Shown here piece after piece: positions 15,872-24,531 of a stretch of 64,000 nucleotides of DNA (its first letter is position 1; each line of letters begins with the position of its first letter). The stretch comes from Clostridiales bacterium (GTDB lineage Bacteria; Bacillota; Clostridia; Lachnospirales; Lachnospiraceae), in NCBI GenBank assembly GCA_021202925.1, contig JAJQCD010000037.1, positions 1-64,000 of the forward strand, given 5' to 3'. The position numbers were made by a program, and so were the translations under genes. The notes below the pieces were generated by a model. That model worked only from the letters and a program-made list of their open reading frames with translations. It searched no databases and was not told where the DNA came from.

Positions 15872-16834
15872 GTGTGCGTGGTGAAAAAAGAGGTTACGGT
15901 AATCGGAAATTCCGTGGTCGACGTGCTGGCCGGTCCGGTCGACGTGCGGTCTCTGGAGGCCGGCTCGCAGCCGGTGAAGGAGACAAAGCTGTCGTTTGGC
16001 GGAGACGCCCTGAATGAGGCCGTACTCTTGTCGCGGTTCGGGAAGAAGGTGGAACTGGTTTCCAGGCTGGGGCAGGATGAGGCAGGAACACGCGTGATGG
16101 ATTATCTGCGGGAGAACGGGGTATCTGTGGAGCGGGTGATGACCGGGAAGGATAGCCCGACTTCGGTCAATATCGTGCTGGTTGATGAAGCGGGAGAGCG
16201 ATATTTCCTGACGAATCCGGGCAGCAGCCAGAGAAAACTGACCGAGGAGGATGTCATCCGCTATCTGGATGAGGCGGCTGATCTTGTGAGTTTTGCGAGC
16301 ATTTTTGTCTCAGCCGAGCTGGATATTCCGGCGATGGAGCGTGTGTTTCAACGGGTTAAGAGCAGGCCGGGGCGCATTCTGGTCGCGGATATGACGAAGG
16401 CCAAGCACGGAGAAAGACTGGATGATCTGAAAAACCTGCTTCCCTGGGTGGATTACATTCTGCCGAATGAGGCAGAGACGGCATTGCTGACGGGTGAGCA
16501 GGATCCGTATGGAAATGCCGGAAAGCTTGTGGAGGCCGGAGTGGGCTGCGCTGTGATCAAATGCGGCTCACAGGGCTGCCTGATCCGCACGAAGCAGGAA
16601 ACCCTGCGGATTCCGGCCTTTGCCGTTCCGGAATGCGTTGACACGACCGGAGCCGGCGACAGCTTTGCTGCAGGGTTTCTGTGGGGATTGTCGGAGGGGC
16701 TTTCGCTGGCCGACTGTGGGAGATTCGCGTGCGCGGCGGCTTCCTGCAGCGTGGAGTGCATGGGAGCGACGGACGGAATTCATTCGCTTGGGCAGGTGAT
16801 GGAACGGTTCCGGAAGATGAAGGCGGACGGATGA
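15872..16834 (+). CDS. PfkB-family carbohydrate/nucleoside kinase
   Basis: A 320-residue ribokinase-fold kinase. The N-terminal FGGDALNEAVLLSRFG segment and the C-terminal DTTGAGDSFAAGF motif, with the catalytic aspartate and anion hole, are intact. NEAE (the PNEAETALLTG segment) is also typical. The sugar or nucleoside phosphorylated cannot be read. Two GTG starts are possible: 15872 (GAGGA 7 bases upstream) and 15881 (GAGG 8 bases upstream). The gene stands alone, and its stop lies two bases from the stop of the convergent lpdA. Confidence 0.88.
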   Translation: MCVVKKEVTVIGNSVVDVLAGPVDVRSLEAGSQPVKETKLSFGGDALNEAVLLSRFGKKVELVSRLGQDEAGTRVMDYLRENGVSVERVMTGKDSPTSVNIVLVDEAGERYFLTNPGSSQRKLTEEDVIRYLDEAADLVSFASIFVSAELDIPAMERVFQRVKSRPGRILVADMTKAKHGERLDDLKNLLPWVDYILPNEAETALLTGEQDPYGNAGKLVEAGVGCAVIKCGSQGCLIRTKQETLRIPAFAVPECVDTTGAGDSFAAGFLWGLSEGLSLADCGRFACAAASCSVECMGATDGIHSLGQVMERFRKMKADG

Positions 16835-16836
16835 AG

Positions 16837-18210
16837 TCAGAGCCTGGCGGCCTCCGTGATCATTTCGCTGAACGAGGGGTGTGGGCGGATCACGTCTGCC
16901 ATGTCTTCCATTGTCAGTCCCTGACGGATGGCGACGGCGAATTCACTGACCATGTCGGTCGCACGTGCGCAGAGAAGCTGGGCGCCGAGAATGAGGTGGC
17001 TGTCTTCCTCGTAGACGACCTTGATGAATCCACGTTCCTGCAGTGTCAGCACGGACTTGCCGTTTGCGGAGCTTAGGATTTTGTGGCTTTTGGCGACAAT
17101 GCTCCTGGCTTTGGCTTCGTCGAGCGTCAGGCCGACTGAGGCGATCTCCGGGCTGGTGTAGACGCAGGATGGGATCAGAAGCGGAGCGGATGCGCTTTCG
17201 CGTCCTGCCATGTGGCGGACGGCCCGCAAACCCTGTGCCGTGGCGGCGTGAGCAAGCGAAATCTGTCCGGTTACATCGCCGATCGCATAGATACCGGGGA
17301 TGCTGGTCTCATAGAATTCGTTGACGAGGATGCGGCCGCGCTCCGTGGCGGGAGCGCATCCTTCACTGAAAAGCCCTTCTGTGTATGGGCGGCGACCGGT
17401 GGCGATCAGGACGGCCTGGGCGGCGCAGGTCTGTTCCTTGCCTTTTTCCAGATAGGTGCAGCGGATGCCATTTTCTGTGGCAGCGAGGGAACGGACGCTG
17501 GCTCCGGTGTGAATGTCTGCGCCTTTTTTCTTCATGGAGAGTTTCAGGCTCTGACCGAGTTCCCGATCCAGGCTGGCGATCAGAGAGGGGAGTGCTTCCA
17601 GAATGGTGACCTTCGTTCCGAGCGCCTGCCAGATTCCGGCGCATTCGACACCGATCACGCCGCCGCCGATGATCAGCAGAGAATCAAAGGGGGCTCCGTC
17701 ATACGAGAGCAGTTCATCGCTGGTCATGACGCCGGGCAGGTCGCTTCCGGGAATTGGCGGGATGGATGGAGTGCTGCCGGTTGCCAGAAGGATGTGGTCG
17801 CTTTCCAGGTCAAAGGCAGTGCCGTCCGGGGCAGTGACCCGGACGAGAAGGCCGTCGGAGACGACGCTTCCGATACCCTGGCAGACGGTGACCTTTGCGG
17901 TCTTTAACCGTGTCGCAATACCTGTCTGCAGGGAAGCGATGGTTTCGGCTTTGTGTTGCTGGACGGCTTTCATGTCGACGGACGGTTCCTGTGACTGAAT
18001 GCCGAAGCGGGCGCTGTGTTTGATTCCTTCGTAGCATTCTGCAGAGTGAATCAGAGTTTTTGTAGGGATGCAGCCGCGGTTTAAGCAGGTGCCGCCGATA
18101 GCGTCTTTCTCTACAAGGGCGGTGTGAAAACCGAGTCGGGCGGCTTCGAGGGCGGCTTCGTAGCCGCCGGGACCCGCACCGATGACGGTCAGATCAAAGT
18201 GTTCATTCAT
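16837..18210 (-). CDS. lpdA: Dihydrolipoamide dehydrogenase (glycine cleavage L protein)
   Basis: A 457-residue FAD disulfide oxidoreductase that re-oxidises the lipoyl arm of GcvH with NAD+. The redox-active cysteines are in GGTCLNRGCIPTK (about residues 40-52); the N-terminal VIGAGPGGYEAA binds FAD, and the C-terminal HPSFSEMI supplies the active-site His-Glu. There is no N-terminal lipoyl domain. It is the last gene of the riboswitch-controlled gcv operon, 24 bases after lplA, which ties it to glycine cleavage rather than to a 2-oxoacid complex. Confidence 0.95.
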   Translation of the reverse strand: MNEHFDLTVIGAGPGGYEAALEAARLGFHTALVEKDAIGGTCLNRGCIPTKTLIHSAECYEGIKHSARFGIQSQEPSVDMKAVQQHKAETIASLQTGIATRLKTAKVTVCQGIGSVVSDGLLVRVTAPDGTAFDLESDHILLATGSTPSIPPIPGSDLPGVMTSDELLSYDGAPFDSLLIIGGGVIGVECAGIWQALGTKVTILEALPSLIASLDRELGQSLKLSMKKKGADIHTGASVRSLAATENGIRCTYLEKGKEQTCAAQAVLIATGRRPYTEGLFSEGCAPATERGRILVNEFYETSIPGIYAIGDVTGQISLAHAATAQGLRAVRHMAGRESASAPLLIPSCVYTSPEIASVGLTLDEAKARSIVAKSHKILSSANGKSVLTLQERGFIKVVYEEDSHLILGAQLLCARATDMVSEFAVAIRQGLTMEDMADVIRPHPSFSEMITEAARL

Positions 18211-18234
18211 GGAGTAGTCCTCCTTGCTTACAGT

Positions 18235-19230
18235 CTATAGTTGTTCCCGGATTGTGTCGCACAGATTGTGGCAGATGTGATCCGGGACATTTCGTTCTTT
18301 CAGGATATTGGTGAGGGTCGTCTGGATGGCATGTACCTCATAGGGGCATCCGGCAAACTGGGGGCCGATATCCGCAAACCACCGATATTCCATGGCGTCA
18401 GAGGAGAGAAGCGCTGTTTCGATGATGCCGCGGTTCACCTGTACGGTGAACTCCGCTTCTCCCCAGTCGAAGTGCGTCTCCATGCGGTTGGTAAAAGGAA
18501 TCCTGCGGCCATATTTCCATTCCCGGGAATCGAAATACAGCGTTCTGCGGCTGATTTTGTTTCGGTCCAGCCGCCCTTCATGGAACCTGTTTACAGGCAG
18601 GTGATAGACCTGCGAAAAGGACTGAATCATCGCCTGTTTCATTGCTTCCGCCGTGATATCCGGGCAGAGCGTGGAGAGGTTGACGACACGGGAACGAACG
18701 GAATCGACGCCCTTCGACGCGAGTTTGCTACGGGATGGATGTAAGAAGCGGGACATGGCTGCAGTGTCCACATCCAGAAGCAGGGTGCCGTGATGGTAAT
18801 AACAGCCCTGCGAATCGAAGAATGCGTTTCCGGAGAATTTGCGTCCGTTGATGGCCGCATCATTGCGCCCGGTTGCCTGCGCATCTAACCCGAAGGATGC
18901 GACGGCACGGATGATGACCTGCATCTGGCGGGGAACGTCGGCGTCTGTCTTTTTCATGCAGAAGGTAAAATTCAGATTACCCAGGTCATGATAGACGGCG
19001 CCGCCACCGGAGAGACGGCGGGCCAGATGACCGCCGTCTGCTTCCAGCCCGGCCACCCGGCATTCCTTCCAGCAGTTCTGGTTGCGGCCGATGACGACCG
19101 TGCGGGCGTTCTGCCAGAGGAAGAGGATGCATTCGCCGGGCTCCGTGTGGAACGTGAGAAATTCTTCGGTTGCCAGATTCTCATAAGGGTTAGTCGTCTG
19201 GCTTAAGAAGACCGATAACTGTTGAATCAT
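18235..19230 (-). CDS. lplA: Lipoate-protein ligase
   Basis: A 331-residue LplA-type ligase that activates lipoate with ATP and attaches it to the lysine of lipoyl domains. Family motifs are RRLSGGGAVYHDLGNLNFTF, GRNDAAINGRKFSGNA and the C-terminal accessory domain. It lies 3 bases after gcvPB and before lpdA, so its natural target is GcvH in this operon. No lipA/lipB genes occur here, so scavenging of external lipoate is likely but not shown. Confidence 0.93.
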   Translation of the reverse strand: MIQQLSVFLSQTTNPYENLATEEFLTFHTEPGECILFLWQNARTVVIGRNQNCWKECRVAGLEADGGHLARRLSGGGAVYHDLGNLNFTFCMKKTDADVPRQMQVIIRAVASFGLDAQATGRNDAAINGRKFSGNAFFDSQGCYYHHGTLLLDVDTAAMSRFLHPSRSKLASKGVDSVRSRVVNLSTLCPDITAEAMKQAMIQSFSQVYHLPVNRFHEGRLDRNKISRRTLYFDSREWKYGRRIPFTNRMETHFDWGEAEFTVQVNRGIIETALLSSDAMEYRWFADIGPQFAGCPYEVHAIQTTLTNILKERNVPDHICHNLCDTIREQL

Positions 19231-19233
19231 GTT

Positions 19234-20664
19234 TTACTCCCAGGTATAGCGGACAACCGGTTTTCTGGCAGCCGTGACTTCGTCGAGCCGCCGTACCGGC
19301 GTCGCGAGCGGGTACTGATGCATGTCTTCCGGCGCTTTTTCGGATTGCTTCCGTACATCGATAAAAATCTGAATGGCCTCGTCAAGCGTTTCCCGGCTCT
19401 CGGTTTCCGTCGGTTCGATCATCAGCGCTTCATGGACGATCAGCGGGAAATACATGGTCGGCGGATGGATGCCGTGGTCAAGCAGGGCCTTGGCGATATC
19501 CAGGGCGGAGACGTTATACGTCCGTTTTTCCTGTTCCAGAGTGAGAACGAATTCATGCATGCAGGTGTGGTCATAAGCCATCTGATAGTAGGGTTTCAGC
19601 TGATGCATCATATAATTGGCGTTGAGGACCGCACCGACAGCCGCTTCCGGAATGCCTTCCCGTCCCAGCGTCAGAATGTAGCAGAGTGCACGGACGACGA
19701 CCAGGAAGTTTCCATAGAAGCTGCGCACATCGCCGATGGAATGGGGAGCGCGGCTCATTGCGAGTCCGTCTCCGGCCGGTATGGCGCGGACGCCTGGCAA
19801 AAAGTCAGCCAGAAAGGCTTTGCAGGCGACCGGGCCGCTTCCGGGTCCGCCGCCGCCATGCGGCGTAGAAAAGGTCTTGTGGAGATTCAGATGCATGACG
19901 TCAAATCCCATGTCACCGGGGCGGGTAATGCCCATGATGGCATTGAGGTTCGCTCCATCGTAATAGCACAGGCCACCGGCTTCGCGTACAATGCGTGTGA
20001 TTTCTGCTATGTTCGGGTCGAACAGGCCAACGGTGTTCGGGTTCGTCAGCATCAGTCCGGCCGTGTCGTCGCCGACGGCGGCCTTCAGCGCGTCCAGGTC
20101 AACGCAGCCGTGTGCATCCGATACGATGTTGACGACGTCAAATCCAGCCATCGCTGCGCTTGCCGGGTTGGTGCCGTGGGCAGAGTCGGGGACAATGATC
20201 TTGCGGCGGGCGTCATCGCCACGGCTTGCATGGTATGCTTTGATGAGAAGCAGGCCGGTGAATTCTCCGTGTGCACCGGCAGCCGGCTGCAGGGTGCAGG
20301 CATCCATACCGGTGATGGCGCACAGGGCCTGTTCTGTCTCGGAGATCACCTCCAGACAGCCCTGGATGTCAGGCGTATCCTGAAGTGGATGGATCTGTGT
20401 AAAACCGGGAAGAGCGGCGGCTTCTTCGTTGATCTTCGGGTTGTATTTCATTGTGCAGGAGCCGAGCGGGTAGAAACCGTCGTTGACTCCGTGTGCCTGC
20501 TTCGCGAGTTCCGTGTAATGGCGGGAAAGCTCTGTCTCGGATACCTCTGGCAAATGGAGCGGTTTTTCGCGAAGGGCAACGTTCGTGGGCGTATAGGGGG
20601 TCGGACATTCCGCAAGCAGGTCGCAGCCGCGCCCGGGCGCGCCCATTTCAAAAATCAGTTTCAT
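19234..20664 (-). CDS. gcvPB: Glycine dehydrogenase (decarboxylating) subunit 2
   Basis: A 476-residue PLP subunit of the split P protein, which decarboxylates glycine and passes the aminomethyl group to GcvH. The PLP lysine lies in NLHKTFSTPHGGGGPG, and the start MKLIFEMGAPGR is typical of the family. The ATG overlaps the gcvPA stop by 4 bases (ATGA), so the two subunits are translationally coupled. Confidence 0.96.
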   Translation of the reverse strand: MKLIFEMGAPGRGCDLLAECPTPYTPTNVALREKPLHLPEVSETELSRHYTELAKQAHGVNDGFYPLGSCTMKYNPKINEEAAALPGFTQIHPLQDTPDIQGCLEVISETEQALCAITGMDACTLQPAAGAHGEFTGLLLIKAYHASRGDDARRKIIVPDSAHGTNPASAAMAGFDVVNIVSDAHGCVDLDALKAAVGDDTAGLMLTNPNTVGLFDPNIAEITRIVREAGGLCYYDGANLNAIMGITRPGDMGFDVMHLNLHKTFSTPHGGGGPGSGPVACKAFLADFLPGVRAIPAGDGLAMSRAPHSIGDVRSFYGNFLVVVRALCYILTLGREGIPEAAVGAVLNANYMMHQLKPYYQMAYDHTCMHEFVLTLEQEKRTYNVSALDIAKALLDHGIHPPTMYFPLIVHEALMIEPTETESRETLDEAIQIFIDVRKQSEKAPEDMHQYPLATPVRRLDEVTAARKPVVRYTWE

Positions 20665-21977
20665 GCGAGCACCTCCTTGATCGCGTCCCTCAGGCCGCGG
20701 ATTTCATCGGCAGAGTTCATCTCCGTCGCGCACCAGAGGATCTCTCTTTCAGAGAGCGGGAGACCGGAGAGGTATCCGCGTTTCGCCAGGTTTGCGGCGA
20801 GCTGCGCAGCGTCACAGGGACAGACGGTGACGAATTCATGGAAAAATTCATCGGCATATTTGCGCGTAAAACCAAGGGACTCCAGTTCGGAGAGCAGATA
20901 ATGGGCGTTCGTCATGCAGGATTCTGCCGCTCGTTTCAGTCCCGTGCTTCCCATGGCGGAGAGATAGACGGCGGCGGTCATCGCGCAGAGCGCTTCGTTG
21001 GAACAGATGTTGGAACTGGCTTTTTCGCGTCGGATATGCTGTTCGCGGGCCTGAAGCGTGAGAACGAAGGCACGTCTGCCATCGGCGTCAACCGTCTGGC
21101 CGACGATGCGGCCGGGGAGCTTTCGCATCAGCTCTTTTGTGGCGGTCATGAAGCCCAGATAAGGACCGCCAAAGCCCATCGGCAGGCCAAGCGGCTGCCC
21201 TTCGCCGACTGCGATGTCAGCGCCATATTCGGCGGGAGTCGCAAGGAGCGCCAGCGAGATCGGGTTGCAGCTTACAATCAGCTTTGCGCCTGCGGCGTGA
21301 ACGGCCTTCGCAATGGCGGCGCCATCTTCGATCAGTCCATAATAATTCGGCGACTGAATCAGCAAGCAGGCGGGATCGCGAAAGTCCATCGCGTTCCAGG
21401 CGTCAAGGTCGGTATGACCGTCTTTCTCCGGAAGGACCAGGAGCGGTGCACCGCTTCCGAAGCAGTAAGTGCGGACAACAGAGAGAATATTCGGATCAAC
21501 CGCACCACTGACGACGACGGTTTTTCGTTTACGGTCACGGCACATGGCGACGGCTTCTGCCGCTGCGGTGGCTCCGTCATAGACGGAAGCATTGGATACA
21601 TCCATGCCGGTCAGCTCGCAGATCATGGTCTGATATTCAAAAATGGACTGCAGGATTCCCTGACTGATTTCAGCCTGATACGGCGTGTAGGCCGTGACAA
21701 ATTCTTCCTTTGCGGTCACCTGTCTGACGATGGCCGGAATGTAATGGTGGTAAGAACCGGCGCCCCGGAATATGTGGGAGAAACGGGTATTCTTTTCTGC
21801 AATCGATGCAATTTTGCGGGATACTTCAAGCTCCGGGCGTCCGGCCGGAAGATTCAGCGGCTTTCGGATACGCAGTTGCCCGGGGATATCCGCGTAAAGA
21901 TCGTCGAACGATTGCATGCCGATGGTTTCCAGCATTTGCGCACGCTCGGATTTCGTGGAAGGAATGTAGCTTCCCAT
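20661..21977 (-). CDS. gcvPA: Glycine dehydrogenase (decarboxylating) subunit 1
   Basis: A 438-residue subunit 1 of the split glycine decarboxylase. The family start (SYIPSTKSERAQML), FRGAGSYHHYIPAI and TAYTPYQAEISQGILQ are clear; this half lacks the PLP lysine, which subunit 2 provides. It lies 12 bases after gcvH with a GGGGGT-type ribosome site and overlaps gcvPB. Confidence 0.96.
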   Translation of the reverse strand: MGSYIPSTKSERAQMLETIGMQSFDDLYADIPGQLRIRKPLNLPAGRPELEVSRKIASIAEKNTRFSHIFRGAGSYHHYIPAIVRQVTAKEEFVTAYTPYQAEISQGILQSIFEYQTMICELTGMDVSNASVYDGATAAAEAVAMCRDRKRKTVVVSGAVDPNILSVVRTYCFGSGAPLLVLPEKDGHTDLDAWNAMDFRDPACLLIQSPNYYGLIEDGAAIAKAVHAAGAKLIVSCNPISLALLATPAEYGADIAVGEGQPLGLPMGFGGPYLGFMTATKELMRKLPGRIVGQTVDADGRRAFVLTLQAREQHIRREKASSNICSNEALCAMTAAVYLSAMGSTGLKRAAESCMTNAHYLLSELESLGFTRKYADEFFHEFVTVCPCDAAQLAANLAKRGYLSGLPLSEREILWCATEMNSADEIRGLRDAIKEVLA

Positions 21978-21989
21978 GATGACACCCCC

Positions 21990-22373
21990 TTATTTTTTGC
22001 TCTCTTCCTCGCAGAATGCTTCGTAGGCCGCAGCATCCAGCAGCTCCTCTTCCTCAGTGATATTTTCTGCTTTTACAAACCAGGCCTCATAGGGCGCTTC
22101 GTTGATCTGTTCCGGATGATCCAGCAGTTCTTCATTGATCTCGGTGACGGTGCCGGATACGGGAGAGTAGACGTCGGAAACCGCTTTGACGGATTCGACA
22201 TCGCCAAGCGCTTCGCCGGCGGTCAGCTCGTCGCCTTCCTCCGGCAGATTGACAAAGACCAGGTCGCCCAGCTCGTGCTGAGCATAGTCAGTCAGGCCGA
22301 TGGTGGCGATGCCGTCTTCGATTCTGACCCATTCGTGGGATCTGGAATAGCGCAGTTCGTTCGGAAAATTCAT
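21990..22373 (-). CDS. gcvH: Glycine cleavage system H protein
   Basis: A 127-residue lipoyl carrier. The lipoylated lysine is in [18 protein letters not shown] (about residue 65). It shuttles the aminomethyl group between the P, T and L proteins. It is placed between gcvT and gcvPA, with AAGGAGG before the start. Confidence 0.97.
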   Translation of the reverse strand: MNFPNELRYSRSHEWVRIEDGIATIGLTDYAQHELGDLVFVNLPEEGDELTAGEALGDVESVKAVSDVYSPVSGTVTEINEELLDHPEQINEAPYEAWFVKAENITEEEELLDAAAYEAFCEEESKK

Positions 22374-22414
22374 AATTTTAACCTCCTTGTTGTTCCTGTC
22401 AGACGGACATCGGA

Positions 22415-23509
22415 TCAGGATTTTTTCTTTGTCTTCGAATAGAACGGAAGTGCGACGACTTCCATGTCAACCTTGCGGCCGCGGACATCCGCAGTCAGTT
22501 TCGTGCCGATGGCAGAGGCGGCGGTGTCCACCAGAGCCATGGCGATGGGGTAACCGAGATAAGGCGCGTGGGTGCCCGACGTAGTGATGCCCACCTGTGT
22601 ATCACCCTGCCAGACGGTCATATGTTCGCGGACGATGCCGCGTCCGGTGACCTTCAGGCCGACCCGGGTGCGGGTGACTGGTCTGGCCGCCAACGCTTCC
22701 TTTCCGATGAAATCGTTCTTCTGCATCTTTACGGCGAACCCCAGTCCGGTTTCAAGAGGGGAAATGCCTGCATCCATCTCATGTCCGTAGAGCGGCATGC
22801 CCGCTTCGAGACGGAGCGTATCTCTGGCGCCGAGTCCGCAGGGAATCAGGCCATCGTTCTTGCCGGCTTCCAGGAGACGGTCCCATATGGCAGGGGCGTC
22901 TGCGGCGGCCATATAGAGTTCGTATCCACCGGAGCCGGTGTAGCCGGTTTTGGAGACAACGCATTTCATACCATCGATGGCAGCGTCAAAATTCGCGCTG
23001 TAGTATCGAACGGGAAAGCTTTCTTCCGGCAGCAGACGCGAAAGGATCTGTTTGGCCTTCGGCCCCTGAACGGCGATCTGGGCGATGGCGTCGGAAATAT
23101 CCGTGAAGACAGCGTCCTCTGTCTCATGCTCCTTCATCCAGGCGAAATCCTTGTCCCGGTTGGCGGCGTTGACGACGATGAAATAATGCTCGTCCCGCAC
23201 CCGATAGACGATCAGATCATCCACACAGCCCCCGTCGTCGTAGCACATCACGCTGTAGCGGGCCTGCCCGTCGTACATACCGGTAAAGTCGTTGGTCAGC
23301 AGATGGTTCAGCTGCGCCAGTGCGCCCGGGCCGGTGCAGGTGATCTCGCCCATGTGTGAGACGTCGAACAGGCCGCAGGCATTGCGGACAGCCATGTGTT
23401 CCGCGATCACGCCGGTCTCGTACTGTACGGGCAGCAGATAGCCGGCGAACGGGACGATCCGGCCGCCGGATGTCCGATGTGTCTCATAAAGCGGTGTTGT
23501 CTTTTCCAT
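22415..23509 (-). CDS. gcvT: Glycine cleavage system T protein (aminomethyltransferase)
   Basis: A 364-residue tetrahydrofolate-dependent aminomethyltransferase that releases ammonia and forms methylene-THF. [32 protein letters not shown] and the folate-site segment [11 protein letters not shown] are characteristic. GGAGGAG just before the ATG at 23509 fixes the start; a longer frame to 23587 runs into the leader. First gene of the gcv operon. Confidence 0.96.
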   Translation of the reverse strand: MEKTTPLYETHRTSGGRIVPFAGYLLPVQYETGVIAEHMAVRNACGLFDVSHMGEITCTGPGALAQLNHLLTNDFTGMYDGQARYSVMCYDDGGCVDDLIVYRVRDEHYFIVVNAANRDKDFAWMKEHETEDAVFTDISDAIAQIAVQGPKAKQILSRLLPEESFPVRYYSANFDAAIDGMKCVVSKTGYTGSGGYELYMAAADAPAIWDRLLEAGKNDGLIPCGLGARDTLRLEAGMPLYGHEMDAGISPLETGLGFAVKMQKNDFIGKEALAARPVTRTRVGLKVTGRGIVREHMTVWQGDTQVGITTSGTHAPYLGYPIAMALVDTAASAIGTKLTADVRGRKVDMEVVALPFYSKTKKKS

Positions 23510-23614
23510 AGCTCCTCCTTCTTCGGATATCGATGCTCTGTTATGGCAGTTTCTTCCATAAGCTGCAGAACAGGCTGACTCTGCCACGGACCGTTGTTTT
23601 TGGGCGTTGTGGCA

Positions 23615-23651
23615 AAGAAAAAAGCGCGAAACAAATAAAATGTTTCGCGCT
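23615..23651 (-). terminator. Riboswitch expression-platform terminator
   Basis: A perfect 11-bp stem (AGCGCGAAACA / TGTTTCGCGCT) with a 7-base loop is followed on the minus strand by TTTTTTCTTT. It lies between the glycine aptamers and gcvT. The 5' side adjoins the closing strand of the second aptamer, so glycine binding can be expected to decide whether it forms. Confidence 0.88.
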
Positions 23652-23806
23652 CTGTCATGTCAACCTGAAAGATTCCCGGAATGTCCGGTTGCTTCTTCGG
23701 CGCAGCCCAGACGGCTGCTTTCCAGAGTATCGTCGGAAGCTGGTCCTTTTGCCTGAGAGTTCTTCGGCCCCTTCGGCGCACACCCTTGTGTCTCTCCCCG
23801 CTTCGT
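23645..23806 (-). promoter_or_regulatory. Glycine riboswitch, apparently tandem aptamers
   Basis: On the minus strand the first aptamer reads GGGGAGAG (from 23800), GCCGAAGGGGCC, CTCTCAGGCAAAAGGACCAG and CTCTGGAAAG. A second, more divergent copy follows: GCGCCGAAGAAGCAA, AATCTTTCAGG and GACAGAG (to about 23645). These are conserved elements of the gcvT RNA motif. The usual effect is an ON switch: glycine lets transcription continue into the cleavage operon. Confidence 0.88.
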
Positions 23807-23832
23807 CACCCGATGTATGTAATCATGTTTTT

Positions 23833-23861
23833 AATCTAGCACAGGAAAAGGGAAAAGTCAA
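23833..23861 (-). promoter_or_regulatory. Promoter of the gcv operon
   Basis: On the minus strand: TTGACT (23861-23856), 17-base spacer, TAGATT (23838-23833), placed just ahead of the riboswitch. Confidence 0.75.
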
Positions 23862-23979
23862 TCAGAAATATTACGGGCGAATGGAACGTTTAAAAAGAGC
23901 GTGAACGGTTCCCCGGATGGTATAAATCCCATCCGCAGAGAATAGATTAGCGGTAATTGATCGGATGGAGAAAAACAGA

Positions 23980-24402
23980 ATGAAAAGAAGACAGTTCGAT
24001 GGCTGCCGGCTGTCACTTGCCTGTGCGGCGACGTTGATGCTTTTGTCAGGATGCAAGGTGGACAAAGTGGACCAGGAGCGGGTGAGAGATCTGGATTTTA
24101 CGGTGGTAGGGGAGGCGGATATTCCGGCGGAGCTGAAGGAACTGGTTGATGAGCGAAAGGCGGCGCCGTTTAAACTGACCTACACGAACGACCAGGGGCT
24201 GTACATTGCGGTGGGATACGGAGAGCAGGAGACCGGCGGTTACAGCATTCAGGTAGACGATCTCTACCTGACGGAGAATTCCATCGTCGCCGACACGGAA
24301 CTGCTTGGGCCGCAGCGAGGGGAAACAGTCGGTGTTGAAAAGTCGTATCCTTATATCATCATCCAGACAGAATACTCGGAACTGCCGATTGTATTTCAGT
24401 GA
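23980..24402 (+). CDS. PrcB-like domain lipoprotein
   Basis: A 140-residue exported lipoprotein: a basic start (MKRRQFDG), a hydrophobic stretch and the lipobox LSGC (cysteine near residue 23). The C-terminal half (IAVGYGEQETGGYSIQVDDL) resembles the C-terminal domain of PrcB, a partner of the dentilisin protease complex, found as small lipoproteins in many clostridia with unknown function. GGAG lies 9 bases before the ATG at 23980, favouring it over the ATG at 23965. It is upstream of the SPOCS-LysM gene. Confidence 0.7.
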   Translation: MKRRQFDGCRLSLACAATLMLLSGCKVDKVDQERVRDLDFTVVGEADIPAELKELVDERKAAPFKLTYTNDQGLYIAVGYGEQETGGYSIQVDDLYLTENSIVADTELLGPQRGETVGVEKSYPYIIIQTEYSELPIVFQ

Positions 24403-24437
24403 AACCGGGAGGGCGTGAAATGATTTTGTTCTCATCT

Positions 24438-24466
24438 GCATAATTGGAAGCGCATCGACATAAGCT
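24438..24466 (+). promoter_or_regulatory. Sigma-E-like promoter for the SPOCS-LysM gene
   Basis: GCATAAT (24438-24444), 14-base spacer, CATAAGCT (24459-24466): 6 of 7 and 6 of 8 matches to the B. subtilis sigma-E pattern. Confidence 0.55.
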
Positions 24467-24531
24467 GAGGGTAAAAGACCGCTTTCCGCCTGCAGGGCGA
24501 GGGCGGCCGGACAGGAAGGTGGGTGTTTCTG

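Noticed and set aside
19222-22442. Two very long plus-strand frames (559 and 649 codons) opposite the gcv genes
   Set aside because: The minus-strand genes are unmistakable glycine cleavage proteins; long antisense frames are expected in this G+C-rich codon usage.
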